Positions 48,238 to 57,325 of a stretch of 64,000 nucleotides of DNA are shown piece by piece. The stretch is from Chitinophaga sp. H8. GTDB lineage: Bacteria; Bacteroidota; Bacteroidia; Chitinophagales; Chitinophagaceae. The notes below the pieces were generated by a model. That model had not been told where the DNA came from. It ran no database searches and saw nothing but the letters and a program-made list of their open reading frames with translations. Location: positions 248,001 through 312,000 of the forward strand of contig NZ_JBEXAC010000001.1 of assembly GCF_040567655.1 (NCBI RefSeq), in the 5' to 3' direction. The number at the start of each line of letters is the position of its first letter. Position 1 is the first letter of the stretch. Both the position numbers and the translations under genes were made by a program.

Positions 48238-51200
48238 ATGCAATTGGATCATCATGTTATAGCCTTCCGGGAAAGGAGGCTTTTATCAGCCAAAATTTTA
48301 CGCGTCATGAGAATGACAGCTTTTTTTCTAACTGTGTTTTGCCTGCATATCAGTGCCAGTTCCTTATCACAGCAGGTATCCCTATCACTGAAAAATGTAC
48401 CGCTTGAACGGGTGTTTAATGAAATCCGCCAGCAAACGGGATACAACTTTGTATATAATGACGACTGGCTGCAACAAACCAAAAAGGTGAGTATCTCGGT
48501 GGCGAAGGCGCCGCTGGCCTCTGTACTGGATGCCTGTTTCCGGGATCAGCCATTTACCTATACGATTATACAGCAAACTATTGCGCTGAAGCCCCGGCTA
48601 AAGGAAAGCACGGAGGAGCAGGTAAAGGATGGGTTTACTGTAAGCGGAGTAGTGACCAATGAAATAGGCGAAAAGCTACCGGGTGTTACCGTATTGCTGA
48701 AAGGCACTACTACCGGTGCAGCTACTACGGTGGACGGTAAGTACAGCCTGCAGGCACATAAGGCCAATGATACGCTGGTATTTACATACGTTGGATATGA
48801 TAAGCTGGAAATTGCCGTGAATGGCCGTGCTGTAATAAATGTACAACTCAAGGCAGGCGCCCGTTCTATGGACGAAGTAGTCGTAGTGGGTATGAGCAAC
48901 CGTCAGACTAAGCGCTCTATTACAGGTGCAGTGGCTACTATTCAGACCAAGGAACTTAAACAAAGTCCGGTAGCCAATTTAAGTAATGCCCTTGCGGGAA
49001 GGCTGCCGGGGCTGATCACGGTGCAGAACTCCGGTGAGCCCGGAGAAGATGCAGCCAAGCTGTATATCAGAGGTATTGGTACGTATGGCAACTCTGCACC
49101 ATTGGTAGTAATTGATGGCTTACCCCGTGCACAGGCAGATTTTAATCAGCTGGACGCCAACGAGATCGAATCGGTATCTATTCTGAAAGATGCCACCTCT
49201 TCCGCACTATATGGTATACAAGGTGCCAACGGGGTGATTGTGGTGACCACCAAAAGAGGATCTTCCAATCAAAAGCCAGCCCTCAACTTTACTGTACAGC
49301 AGGCCGTGCAGCAACCGGTACGTTTGCCCCGTATGATGGATGCCTACAACCAGGCACTTTACTTCAGGGAATCCGATATTAACGGGGAGCAGCCGGTACG
49401 TTATACAGACGAAGTATTACAGAAAATAAAAGATGGCAGTGATCCTTACCTGTATCCCAATGTGAATTGGTTTGATGAGTTGCTGAAGAAAACATCCATG
49501 CAGAGCCAGTATAATCTGAATGTATCCGGCAGCACCAATATGATCCGCTATTTTGTATCCGGTAGTTATATCAAACAGGGAACACTGTTGAAATATGACG
49601 ATATTTTCAATGATAACTATGGCGTGAAGAGTAAGTTTGACCGGTATAACTTCCGTTCCAATATTGACCTGGATGCCACGTCCATGCTTCATTTGCGGGT
49701 AGATCTGGCCGGCCGGCTGGAAAACCGTACAGGCCCTGGCCCCGGTTTCAGTGAAGTGTTTAGTGAAATTACCGGCAGGTCACCTTCTGCGTTGCCGGTA
49801 TTTAATCCGGATGGTACGCTGGGGGCTGGTAGCGGACTGGAAATTCCATATCACCAGAACCCTTATGGGATGATCACCAATAGCGGCTATTATACCAACT
49901 ATACCAATGTGATGTACGGTACCTTGTCGGCCAAGCATGACCTGGATTTTATCACAAATGGTCTGAGTGCACAGTTATTCTTCTCTTTTGAAAACGATAA
50001 CTATAAAACAACCCAAAGATTACAATCCTTCGATTCTTACTGGTACAGAGGAGAAAATGATCCGGAGCCTTATAAGAAGATAGGGATTGCTTCCCGTTTA
50101 GCCACCAGCGGTGGAAGTTCTATTGTACGTTACAATTATCTGGACCTGCGGCTGAATTACAACCGCACTTTCGGTGTGCATGGTATAACCGGGCAGATAC
50201 TGGGCAACAGGACCCTGCGTGTAATAGATAATGATCTGCCTTATACGTATCAGGGGGTGAGTGGCCACTTTACTTACAATTACAAGCTGAAATATTTTGC
50301 GGAAGTAAATGTGGGTTATAATGGATCTGAAAACTTCCCCAAGGGAAAACGTTATGGTATGTTTCCAGCCTTTTCTGCTGCGTGGGTAGTGAGTGAAGAA
50401 AATTTCCTGAAGCAGGCAGGCTGGCTCGATTTTATGAAGCTGCGAATGTCGCATGGTATTGCAGGGAATGATAAAATAGGAGGCGGCAGATGGCAGTTTA
50501 TCAGTGATTTTGCGCCAGGTGGTGGTTTTCGGTTTGGTACCTCACCCAATGATGCACCAGGATATAGCGAAAATATTGTGGGTAACAGCTTCGTGACCTG
50601 GGAACGTGCAGCAAAAAGTAATGCAGGAATAGACCTTTCATTTTTCCGGCAGGGAGAAGTACAGCTGAGTTTTGATGTGTTCCGGGAAAAGCGTACCAGT
50701 ATTTTGACGAAGCCAGGTACAGTGCCTGACTTTGTGGGTATCACGGGGCTGGCTGCCAGGAATACTGGTGTAATGCAGAACCGTGGTTTTGAAGGTGAGC
50801 TGCGTTTGAATAAACAGTTTGGGCAGGTAAAAGTATTTGCCAACATACAGTTGACCTATGCCCGAAATAAAATACTGGAAAATGATGAACCAGCACCTGC
50901 ATTTCCTTATCAGGATCTGAAAGGATATGAGTATGGTTATGCTTTGGGGTATCGTGCTATCGGATTCTTTAAGGATGCAGCAGATATTGCCAAAAGTCCT
51001 GCACAAAACTTCAGCAAGGTGATTCCCGGAGATATCAAGTATGAAGATGTGAATAATGATGGAGTGATCAACGCTTTTGACCGGGTACCTATTCAGTTGC
51101 AAAATGTGCCACGTTATGTGGGCGGATTGTCTATGGGAGCCAGTTATAAAGGGTTTGATATCAGTTTGCTGCTGAATGGTGCTACCGGTGGTTCCGGCAG

Positions 51201-51555
51201 TGTAGTCATGTATGCAGGCAGCTTGTTACAGTTACAACGCTGGACACCTGAACTGGGTGATAATGCCCGTGTACCGGTTGCACATGCTTCGGGCAACAAC
51301 AGCCCTTTATCTGATCTGTTAGTACAAAAAACCGATTACCTGAAGTTACGTAATGCGGAAATGGGGTATGAATTACCAGCCAGTATATTACGGCCGTTCA
51401 GGATCCAGTATGTGCGTATTTATCTGAATGGGCAAAATCTGCTGATCTGGGATTCAATGTGGTTGAAAGACCGCGATCCTGAATCATTTGGGAATTCGGT
51501 GATTAATTATCCGCTGCAGCGGGTAATGAATATTGGTGTAAATGTAAAATTCTAA
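48238..51555 (+). CDS. SusC-family TonB-dependent transporter of PUL 2
   Basis: A 1105-residue receptor from the ATG at 48238. A TTG at 48208 opens a slightly longer frame, and an ATG at 48307 (MRMTAFF) is the start of the signal-peptide core. It has STN (VSLSLKNVPLERVFNEIRQQTGYNFVYND), the carboxypeptidase-like domain (TVSGVVTNEIGEKLPGVTVLLKGTTTGA), the plug (DEVVVVGMSNRQTKRSITGAVATI, then SVSILKDATSSALYGIQGANGVIVVTTK) and the barrel. The C-terminus is MNIGVNVKF. Import partner of the SusD that follows by three bases. Confidence 0.95.
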   Translation: MQLDHHVIAFRERRLLSAKILRVMRMTAFFLTVFCLHISASSLSQQVSLSLKNVPLERVFNEIRQQTGYNFVYNDDWLQQTKKVSISVAKAPLASVLDACFRDQPFTYTIIQQTIALKPRLKESTEEQVKDGFTVSGVVTNEIGEKLPGVTVLLKGTTTGAATTVDGKYSLQAHKANDTLVFTYVGYDKLEIAVNGRAVINVQLKAGARSMDEVVVVGMSNRQTKRSITGAVATIQTKELKQSPVANLSNALAGRLPGLITVQNSGEPGEDAAKLYIRGIGTYGNSAPLVVIDGLPRAQADFNQLDANEIESVSILKDATSSALYGIQGANGVIVVTTKRGSSNQKPALNFTVQQAVQQPVRLPRMMDAYNQALYFRESDINGEQPVRYTDEVLQKIKDGSDPYLYPNVNWFDELLKKTSMQSQYNLNVSGSTNMIRYFVSGSYIKQGTLLKYDDIFNDNYGVKSKFDRYNFRSNIDLDATSMLHLRVDLAGRLENRTGPGPGFSEVFSEITGRSPSALPVFNPDGTLGAGSGLEIPYHQNPYGMITNSGYYTNYTNVMYGTLSAKHDLDFITNGLSAQLFFSFENDNYKTTQRLQSFDSYWYRGENDPEPYKKIGIASRLATSGGSSIVRYNYLDLRLNYNRTFGVHGITGQILGNRTLRVIDNDLPYTYQGVSGHFTYNYKLKYFAEVNVGYNGSENFPKGKRYGMFPAFSAAWVVSEENFLKQAGWLDFMKLRMSHGIAGNDKIGGGRWQFISDFAPGGGFRFGTSPNDAPGYSENIVGNSFVTWERAAKSNAGIDLSFFRQGEVQLSFDVFREKRTSILTKPGTVPDFVGITGLAARNTGVMQNRGFEGELRLNKQFGQVKVFANIQLTYARNKILENDEPAPAFPYQDLKGYEYGYALGYRAIGFFKDAADIAKSPAQNFSKVIPGDIKYEDVNNDGVINAFDRVPIQLQNVPRYVGGLSMGASYKGFDISLLLNGATGGSGSVVMYAGSLLQLQRWTPELGDNARVPVAHASGNNSPLSDLLVQKTDYLKLRNAEMGYELPASILRPFRIQYVRIYLNGQNLLIWDSMWLKDRDPESFGNSVINYPLQRVMNIGVNVKF

Positions 51556-51558
51556 AAA

Positions 51559-53295
51559 ATGTGTTTCCGCATTAAAAGCCTTGTTATGCAAAAAATATTG
51601 CCTGGTAAGAAATATGCCACCGCCGCACTTTTATTGATATGGCTATGTGTGTCCTGTAAGAAAGATTTTCTGGAGAGAGCACCAAGTGACTACATCAGTG
51701 GAGAAGAAGTGTTTTCCAATATTGATAATGCCACTGCCTTTTTAAATAATGCTTACAATGAGTTGCCTGATTTTCAGCGTACCACAGAAGATGGTGGCGG
51801 GCGTTACCATCTGGGAGGTGGCACTGATGAAATGGGCTATCAGCAGAGCGCTTTTGTAACAGAAACGCCGTATGACTTTAACCTGGGTAACTGGAATTCG
51901 GTATCATTCCCGCAGCGGCGTTTGTGGAAAGCCTACTATGCTACTATCCGCCGTATTAACATGTTTCTCGAAAACTATGATCTGATACCCGAAGAGGTTA
52001 GCAGTGGGGCGTCTGACAGAAAGAAAAGACTGAAAGGAGAAGCCTATGGTTTAAGAGCATTCTATTATTTTGAATTACTCAAAATGTGGGGAGGGGTACC
52101 TGTCCTGGAACATACATTGGATCCGAACAGCGGAGAGAATATTCACCTCGCCCGTAACACGCCGGAGGAAGTGGTAGACCTGATTAAACGGGATATTGCC
52201 AAGGCAAAAGAGTTCCTGCAGCCTAAATTTAATGATAGTGAATATGGTCGTGTTACCGGTACCATTGTAAGAGCATTATTGTCCAGGGTTACCCTTTTTT
52301 ATGCCAGCCCGCTGTTGAATCCCGGTAATGATCAGAACCGCTGGAAAGAAGCCGCTACTGCTGCCAAGGAGGCGTTAGACTATGCACTGGCCAATGGTTA
52401 TACGTTGTCTAAGGGAGAAAAAAATAATGCACAGGCATATGAACGTATTTTCCTGGAGCTGGACAACCCGGAAGTGATATGGGCCAGAAATACGCCTAAT
52501 AATAATGAGAGCATCTGGTGGAACTATTATGCATTTCCGTTAGGTAATGGAGGTTGGTATGTGCAAGGGCCATTACAGGAAATGGTAGATGCCTATGAAA
52601 TGAAAAACGGGCAATTACCTGTACTGGGATACAATGCAGATAATACACAGATCGTAAACCCTGCTTCAGGATATGACCCCCAGCATCCTTATGTGGATCG
52701 TGATCCCCGTTTTTATCAGAGTATCCTGTACCCTGGAGCAAATTGGCAGGGGCGTACTATTGATATCAGACCTGGTGGCGGTGATAATAATACTTTTGGT
52801 ATTCCAAGGGTAAATTATTTCTGCCGTAAATACAGCTTTGAGGGACATAATCTTTATACTAATTCTGGTAACGTTTACAGAAGGTTTGCACTTTTCCGGT
52901 TAGCAGAATTGTATCTGAACTATGCAGAAGCGGAGAATGAAGTCAATGGCGCTGCCGGTGCTGCTTTTAATGCATTGCATGAAATCCGCAACCGGGTAGG
53001 GATGCCCGATGTTCCCACAGGGCTGCCTAAAGAAGACATGCGGGAACGTATCCGTCATGAGCGAAGGATAGAACTGGCGTTTGAAGATCATCGTTTCTGG
53101 GATGTGCGCCGGTGGAAAATTGCGGAAATCGTAGATAACCGTGCGGTGCATAAGGTGATGATAGATGAAAATAACGTATTTACCTATCCGGTATTTCAAA
53201 ACCGGGTGTTTGACAAAAAGAAACATTATCTGTTTCCTATTCCGCAAACAGAGTTGGATAAGAATCCCAATATGGAACAGAACCCCGGATGGTAG
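51559..53295 (+). CDS. SusD/RagB-family nutrient-binding lipoprotein of PUL 2
   Basis: A 578-residue lipoprotein. The ATG at 51559 is three bases after the SusC stop, and an ATG at 51586 (MQKILPGKK) gives a more usual signal peptide; either is possible. The lipobox reads LCVSCKK. SusD features include RKKRLKGEAYGLRAFYYFELLKMWGGVPVL, LFRLAELYLNYAEAENEVNG and the terminal PIPQTELDKNPNMEQNPGW. It is longer than its PUL 1 counterpart and probably binds a different glycan. Confidence 0.94.
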   Translation: MCFRIKSLVMQKILPGKKYATAALLLIWLCVSCKKDFLERAPSDYISGEEVFSNIDNATAFLNNAYNELPDFQRTTEDGGGRYHLGGGTDEMGYQQSAFVTETPYDFNLGNWNSVSFPQRRLWKAYYATIRRINMFLENYDLIPEEVSSGASDRKKRLKGEAYGLRAFYYFELLKMWGGVPVLEHTLDPNSGENIHLARNTPEEVVDLIKRDIAKAKEFLQPKFNDSEYGRVTGTIVRALLSRVTLFYASPLLNPGNDQNRWKEAATAAKEALDYALANGYTLSKGEKNNAQAYERIFLELDNPEVIWARNTPNNNESIWWNYYAFPLGNGGWYVQGPLQEMVDAYEMKNGQLPVLGYNADNTQIVNPASGYDPQHPYVDRDPRFYQSILYPGANWQGRTIDIRPGGGDNNTFGIPRVNYFCRKYSFEGHNLYTNSGNVYRRFALFRLAELYLNYAEAENEVNGAAGAAFNALHEIRNRVGMPDVPTGLPKEDMRERIRHERRIELAFEDHRFWDVRRWKIAEIVDNRAVHKVMIDENNVFTYPVFQNRVFDKKKHYLFPIPQTELDKNPNMEQNPGW

Positions 53296-53341
53296 AGATA
53301 CGCTGCCTTACCGGGAAAAAATAAGCTAAAAGTAAAGAGAT

Positions 53342-54406
53342 ATGAATTCAAGACGTGATTTTATAAAGAAGGCCGGGCTTTCGGCAATATTGCTCACCCA
53401 GCCAGGATTATTTGCCTGTAGTTCAAAAGGGAAGGAAGAAGTATCAGACAGTACTCCCTTTATCAAAACTAGGAAGGTAATAATAGCCTGGGAAGATCTT
53501 ACCCTGGATTGGGCATCCCTGGCACATAAAGCAGGGCTTACTACCTTAGGCATTACGGTAGCAGAAGGTGTGAAGTCGTCGGAGAAATGGCAAAAGTTCT
53601 TAAAAGACTGCCGTAAATACAACATTGAGATAGAGCATGATCAGCATGCCATGGGACAGCTGTTGCCCCGCAATTTGTTTGAAAAGAATCCGGAAATGTT
53701 CCGGATGAATGAAAAAGGGGAACGTGTACCGGATTATAATTGTTGCGCTCATTCCGCACCGGCGTTGAAAATCATCCGGGAAAATGTAGTGAAGGACATG
53801 GAATTAAACAAGTCTACTACCGGTCGTTATTTCTTTTGGCTGGATGATGGAGGAGAACGTTGTTTTTGCCCGCTTTGCAAAGACTACTCCGACAGTGATC
53901 AGGCACTGATCATCGAAAATGAAATTGTGAAAGCGCTAAAACAGGAAGACAAGCGTAATACCCTGGCACACCTGGCCTATCAGCGTACGATCAAAGCACC
54001 GGAGAAAGTTAAGCCCGAAGAGGGGATTTTTCTGCAGTTTGCGCCGTTTCAGCGTACCTGGAACTTTCCGATTACCCATCCTACTGCTAAAAGAGAGGAT
54101 GTAGATATCAAAAATGCTGATTATATTGAGCACCTGGAAAATAATCTGAAGGTATTCCCGGTAGAAACAGCAGAGGTATTGGAATACTGGCTGGATGATT
54201 CCCTGTTCAGTGACTGGAAGAAACCAGCTGTAAAACTTCCCTGGAAGAAGGAAATTTTTCAGCAGGATGTGGAAGCTTACGCAAAAAGAGGTATCCGGCA
54301 GATTGTGAGCTTTGCTGTATATATTGACCAGGACTATGCGAATAAGTATCAGGATATTTCATTTATCAACGAGTATGGCGACTTTTTAAAGCACTATAAA
54401 CCATAA
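53342..54406 (+). CDS. Tat-exported DUF4838-like protein of PUL 2
   Basis: A 354-residue protein with a twin-arginine leader MNSRRDFIKKAGLSAIL and a lipobox-like FACSSKG, so probably a Tat-exported lipoprotein. The mature part shares a core with the PUL 1 DUF4838 protein: ILE-type HDQHAMGQLLPRNLFEKNPEMF, the catalytic-barrel-like YFFWLDDGGERCFCPLCKDYSDSDQ with C-x-C-x2-C, and AHLAYQRTIKAPEKVKPEEGIFLQF. It lacks the N-terminal GH67/GH20-type domain of its relative. Function is presumed glycan cleavage or modification. Confidence 0.72.
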   Translation: MNSRRDFIKKAGLSAILLTQPGLFACSSKGKEEVSDSTPFIKTRKVIIAWEDLTLDWASLAHKAGLTTLGITVAEGVKSSEKWQKFLKDCRKYNIEIEHDQHAMGQLLPRNLFEKNPEMFRMNEKGERVPDYNCCAHSAPALKIIRENVVKDMELNKSTTGRYFFWLDDGGERCFCPLCKDYSDSDQALIIENEIVKALKQEDKRNTLAHLAYQRTIKAPEKVKPEEGIFLQFAPFQRTWNFPITHPTAKREDVDIKNADYIEHLENNLKVFPVETAEVLEYWLDDSLFSDWKKPAVKLPWKKEIFQQDVEAYAKRGIRQIVSFAVYIDQDYANKYQDISFINEYGDFLKHYKP

Positions 54407-54419
54407 TTTAAATAAGATA

Positions 54420-54470
54420 AGCGGCTGGCTGATGAGTAACTTTTGTGGCCCTTTCAGCCAGCTGCTTTAA
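54420..54470 (+). other. Hairpin between the DUF4838-like and CBM9-like genes
   Basis: Thirteen bases (54420-54432, core GGCTGGCTGA) pair with 54454-54466 with one G-T, loop 21 bases, followed by TTAAAT. The weak T-run makes it a partial terminator or mRNA-stability hairpin inside PUL 2. Confidence 0.5.
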
Positions 54471-54482
54471 ATATCTCAGGTT

Positions 54483-55184
54483 ATGAAATCAATAGCATTT
54501 GTCTTATTATCTTTTCTCTTTTATGGCGCTGGTTGCGCACAGGTGCCAGCAGGCAATACCCTGCAGATCAAATCCCTGACGCAAAGTGATGTGAAACTGG
54601 ATGGCCAGTTGTCTGAAAAAGAATGGACGGAGGTTACCCCGGTGGATTTAAGATCACCCTGGGTAAAAAGAACAGATCATATTGCGAACTACCGTTCTTT
54701 TACGGATCGCCAGTATTTTTATTTCGGATTTGAAGTGACAGATACTACACTTATGCTGTATGTTTCACAGGAGGAAACTGATGTGGCTAAGGGGGATAGG
54801 GTGGAGCTATTTTTCTCTGATAAGCCGGATCTTAAAAATTATTATTGCCTGGAAATGAGTCCGGCAGATAAAGTATTGTCATACCGTGCGAAGCATTACC
54901 GGGTATTTGATAATAGTTGGGATTTACCAGGATTAGTGTTATCCGCCCGTGTTAAAAAGGGAGGGTACACTGTGGAAGGCCGTATCCCTTTGGCTGCTCT
55001 ACGTCAGATCGCCGGACAAGCTGCCGGAGATACAAAACCTTTTAAATTATATACTGGTGTATTCTGCGGGGATTATTTCGGCGCTGATGAAAATGATGTG
55101 GAGTGGCATTCCTGGATTACGCCTAAAAGTGCAACACCGGATTTCCACATTCCCTCTGCGTTTGGGGTGTTTGAATTTGAATGA
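54483..55184 (+). CDS. CBM9-like carbohydrate-binding lipoprotein of PUL 2
   Basis: A 233-residue lipoprotein: signal peptide ending GAGCAQ. The mature part is a family-9-like carbohydrate-binding jelly roll: DVKLDGQLSEKEWTEVTPVDLRSPWV, then RQYFYFGFEVTDTT and GDRVELFFSDKP, closing with FHIPSAFGVFEFE. Such modules occur alone in Bacteroidota PULs, where they may bind sugar at the surface. It is the last gene of PUL 2. Confidence 0.85.
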   Translation: MKSIAFVLLSFLFYGAGCAQVPAGNTLQIKSLTQSDVKLDGQLSEKEWTEVTPVDLRSPWVKRTDHIANYRSFTDRQYFYFGFEVTDTTLMLYVSQEETDVAKGDRVELFFSDKPDLKNYYCLEMSPADKVLSYRAKHYRVFDNSWDLPGLVLSARVKKGGYTVEGRIPLAALRQIAGQAAGDTKPFKLYTGVFCGDYFGADENDVEWHSWITPKSATPDFHIPSAFGVFEFE

Positions 55185-55203
55185 AGTTACTAATATCAGT
55201 TAA

Positions 55204-55259
55204 GCGGCGTATACTATTCTCGTAGATTATTGTTAGATTTATTCTCTAAAATACGCCGC
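55204..55259. repeat. Nine-bp inverted repeat ending at the nth start
   Basis: GCGGCGTAT (55204-55212) and ATACGCCGC (55251-55259) are exact inverse arms around 38 bases. The right arm ends one base before the ATG of nth, so a hairpin in the mRNA would hold the start region. Confidence 0.45.
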
Positions 55260-55260
55260 C

Positions 55261-55896
55261 ATGTCTACTGCAATCAACTGGCCCAAAGCCATACAACCCC
55301 TGCTCAAAAAATATAAGGGGAAAAAGCATCCCCTGGATTATGAAAATACTTACCAGCTGGTAGTAGGAGTGGTACTATCTGCACAGGATTCAGACCGGCA
55401 CATCAATCAGCTGGGGCCGGATTTTTTTAAGGCTTTCCCTAATATGCAGGCGCTTTCAGGCGCTACACCGGAAGATCTTTTTCCGTACATAGGTAAGGTG
55501 CGCAACTTTGGCAATAAAGCGAACTGGCTGGTGGAAATGGCGCAGAAAATTAAGAAAGACAGTAATATTCCCCTTACACAGGATACCCTTACTGAGCTGC
55601 CGGGGATAGGCCGGAAATCAGCTAATGTAATTATGCGGGAAGCCGGTGTAAAACCGGAGGGCGTGATTGTAGACCTGCATGTAGTACGTGTAGCCCCCCG
55701 GCTGGGTATTGCTTCAGGTACAGACCCCAAAAAAATAGAAAAACAAATCATGGAAGTATTACCACCTGCAGATTGGGATGCAGGAATGGCGATGTCTTTT
55801 CTGGGCCGGGAAATATGCAGACCTACTCCTAAGTGTGGTGAATGCCTGATGAACCCCGTGTGTATGTATTATCAGGGAACCAAGAAAAGTATGTAA
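55261..55896 (+). CDS. nth: Endonuclease III
   Basis: A 211-residue DNA glycosylase/AP lyase. The helix-hairpin-helix reads LPGIGRKSANVIMREAG with the catalytic Lys, and VDLHVVRVAPRLG carries the catalytic Asp. It removes oxidised pyrimidines. The C-terminal cluster motif reads ICRPTPKCGECLMNPVC: C-x5-C-x2-C-x5-C. The usual spacing is C-x6-C-x2-C-x5-C, so the first gap is one residue short; cluster binding may still occur. It is convergent with the dihydrofolate-reductase-type gene 23 bp away. Confidence 0.94.
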   Translation: MSTAINWPKAIQPLLKKYKGKKHPLDYENTYQLVVGVVLSAQDSDRHINQLGPDFFKAFPNMQALSGATPEDLFPYIGKVRNFGNKANWLVEMAQKIKKDSNIPLTQDTLTELPGIGRKSANVIMREAGVKPEGVIVDLHVVRVAPRLGIASGTDPKKIEKQIMEVLPPADWDAGMAMSFLGREICRPTPKCGECLMNPVCMYYQGTKKSM

Positions 55897-55919
55897 TAAT
55901 GTCCTGGGGAGATCTACCT

Positions 55920-56480
55920 TCACTCGGTAGCTGGTTCATAGCAAAGCAGCACACTACCATTCTTAAATACCTTTGTCTTTTTTAGCTTGAGTGGTAATTT
56001 GTTTTTGATTCCCCTGAATATGGAGGTGCCACCACCTATGGCTATAGGGTCAATGAGTAGCTGGTATTCATCGATTAAACCGGCTTGCGCAAACTGGGTT
56101 ATAATACTGCCGCTACCCAGTATGGCCATATTTTTACCATCCTTTTGTTTGAGTGATTTTATTTCTTCCAGGATGTTGTGCTTCATCAGGGAGGTATTGT
56201 TCCAACTGGCTTCTTTTAGGGTTTGTGAGAATACAATTTTCTCCGCCTTATTCATACCTGCTGCTACTATGGGGTCGTTTTCCAAAGCATAAGGTGTAGG
56301 CCAGTAGCTAACCATTAGTTCATAGGTAACCCGCCCAAATAGCAGGGTATTGTTGGCAGCGAGCATCTCTTCAGAAAATTTGTTTCCTTCTGCATCATGC
56401 TGATGCCAGCTGATATCTCCCGGAGATGCTTCATAATAACCATCCAATGAGATAAAATTGAATGCCGTTATTTTTCCCAT
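55920..56480 (-). CDS. Dihydrofolate reductase / RibD C-terminal-fold protein
   Basis: A 186-residue protein of the dihydrofolate reductase superfamily (RibD C-terminal type): ITAFNFISLDGYYEASPGDISWHQHDAEGNKFSEEMLAANNTLLFGRVTYELMVSYWP, then NMAILGSGSIITQFAQAGLIDEYQLLIDPIAIGGGTSIF. The fold uses NADPH. It is one of the uncharacterised reductases common in this phylum, not the folA type. No neighbour indicates its substrate. Confidence 0.9.
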   Translation of the reverse strand: MGKITAFNFISLDGYYEASPGDISWHQHDAEGNKFSEEMLAANNTLLFGRVTYELMVSYWPTPYALENDPIVAAGMNKAEKIVFSQTLKEASWNNTSLMKHNILEEIKSLKQKDGKNMAILGSGSIITQFAQAGLIDEYQLLIDPIAIGGGTSIFRGIKNKLPLKLKKTKVFKNGSVLLCYEPATE

Positions 56481-56511
56481 TTTATTGGATTAAATTGGTG
56501 ATTACATATAA

Positions 56512-56576
56512 AAATAGTACCCTCACCGTATTGGTACCCACAGGCTGATCCGGGGAGTTGAAGTTACCGGTGAGGG
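56512..56576 (-). terminator. Probable terminator after the PhnB-like gene
   Basis: On the minus strand CCCTCACCG and CGGTGAGGG are inverse arms around a 39-base loop, followed by TACTATTTTTATATG. It sits between the PhnB-like gene and the reductase gene. Confidence 0.55.
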
Positions 56577-56603
56577 CAGATTAGGCGGAAAGGAGCAGGT
56601 TAT

Positions 56604-57074
56604 TTATTCGCCATATGCGTCTTTTAATTGCTGGATATTAAGCTTATCCATTTGCATCATAGCTTTCATTACTTTCTGGGATTTCTCCATATTCATACCA
56701 TGGAGTAACTCACTCAGAATAGAGGGAACAATTTGCCAGGATAAGCCAAATTTGTCCTGCAACCAACCGCAGCGGTCTTTACGTCCTCCTTCGGAGAGCT
56801 TTTCCCAGTAATAGTCCACTTCCTCCTGTGTTTTGCAGTCTACGTAAAAGGAAACAGCAGGCGTGAAAGAAAATTGAGGCCCGCCATTTAGTGCATAGAA
56901 TTGTTGCCCTTCCAGTTCAAAGGTGGCCGACATGACACTCCCTTTGGTGCCCGGCCCCGCTTCGCCATAACGGCTTACGTTGCCTACTTTTGCATTTTTA
57001 AAAACAGTGGTATAAAAATTCATGGCTTCCTCGGCTCTGCCATCGAACCATAAGAAAGGGGTGACCTTTTGCAT
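56604..57074 (-). CDS. PhnB-like VOC-superfamily protein
   Basis: A 156-residue cytoplasmic protein of the PhnB-like VOC group: QKVTPFLWFDGRAEEAMNFYTTVFKNAKVGNVSRYG, MSATFELEGQQFYALNGGPQFSFTPAVSFYVDC, GGRKDRCGWLQDKFGLSWQIVPSIL. This group has been annotated as 3-demethylubiquinone methyltransferase without support. It resembles glyoxalase-fold proteins of unknown reaction. No signal peptide, in contrast to the VOC protein at 17375. Confidence 0.88.
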   Translation of the reverse strand: MQKVTPFLWFDGRAEEAMNFYTTVFKNAKVGNVSRYGEAGPGTKGSVMSATFELEGQQFYALNGGPQFSFTPAVSFYVDCKTQEEVDYYWEKLSEGGRKDRCGWLQDKFGLSWQIVPSILSELLHGMNMEKSQKVMKAMMQMDKLNIQQLKDAYGE

Positions 57075-57325
57075 AGTAATTGTTTTAAATTAAACTTATT
57101 GGAGTTCGTGGTATTACATGTTTCCTTCATTACAAAACACTCCGTTTAGGGTTGCCTTGTCAACAATTTTGTAATACAAACTTACTTTAAGTATCTGGCT
57201 TGAATACGGTGCAGAAACGACAATCTTGGGGGCTAATTGCGACAGATAAGAAGGAGGGTAATTAGTCAGTCATAGTGATCCGGTTTAGTTGGGAGGGAGC
57301 TATTACGTTAAAGTGGAAATTGGAT

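Noticed and set aside
57075..57325. Possible gene or RNA in the 251-bp gap
   Set aside because: No open frame of note, no promoter-terminator pair and no stable hairpin could be seen.
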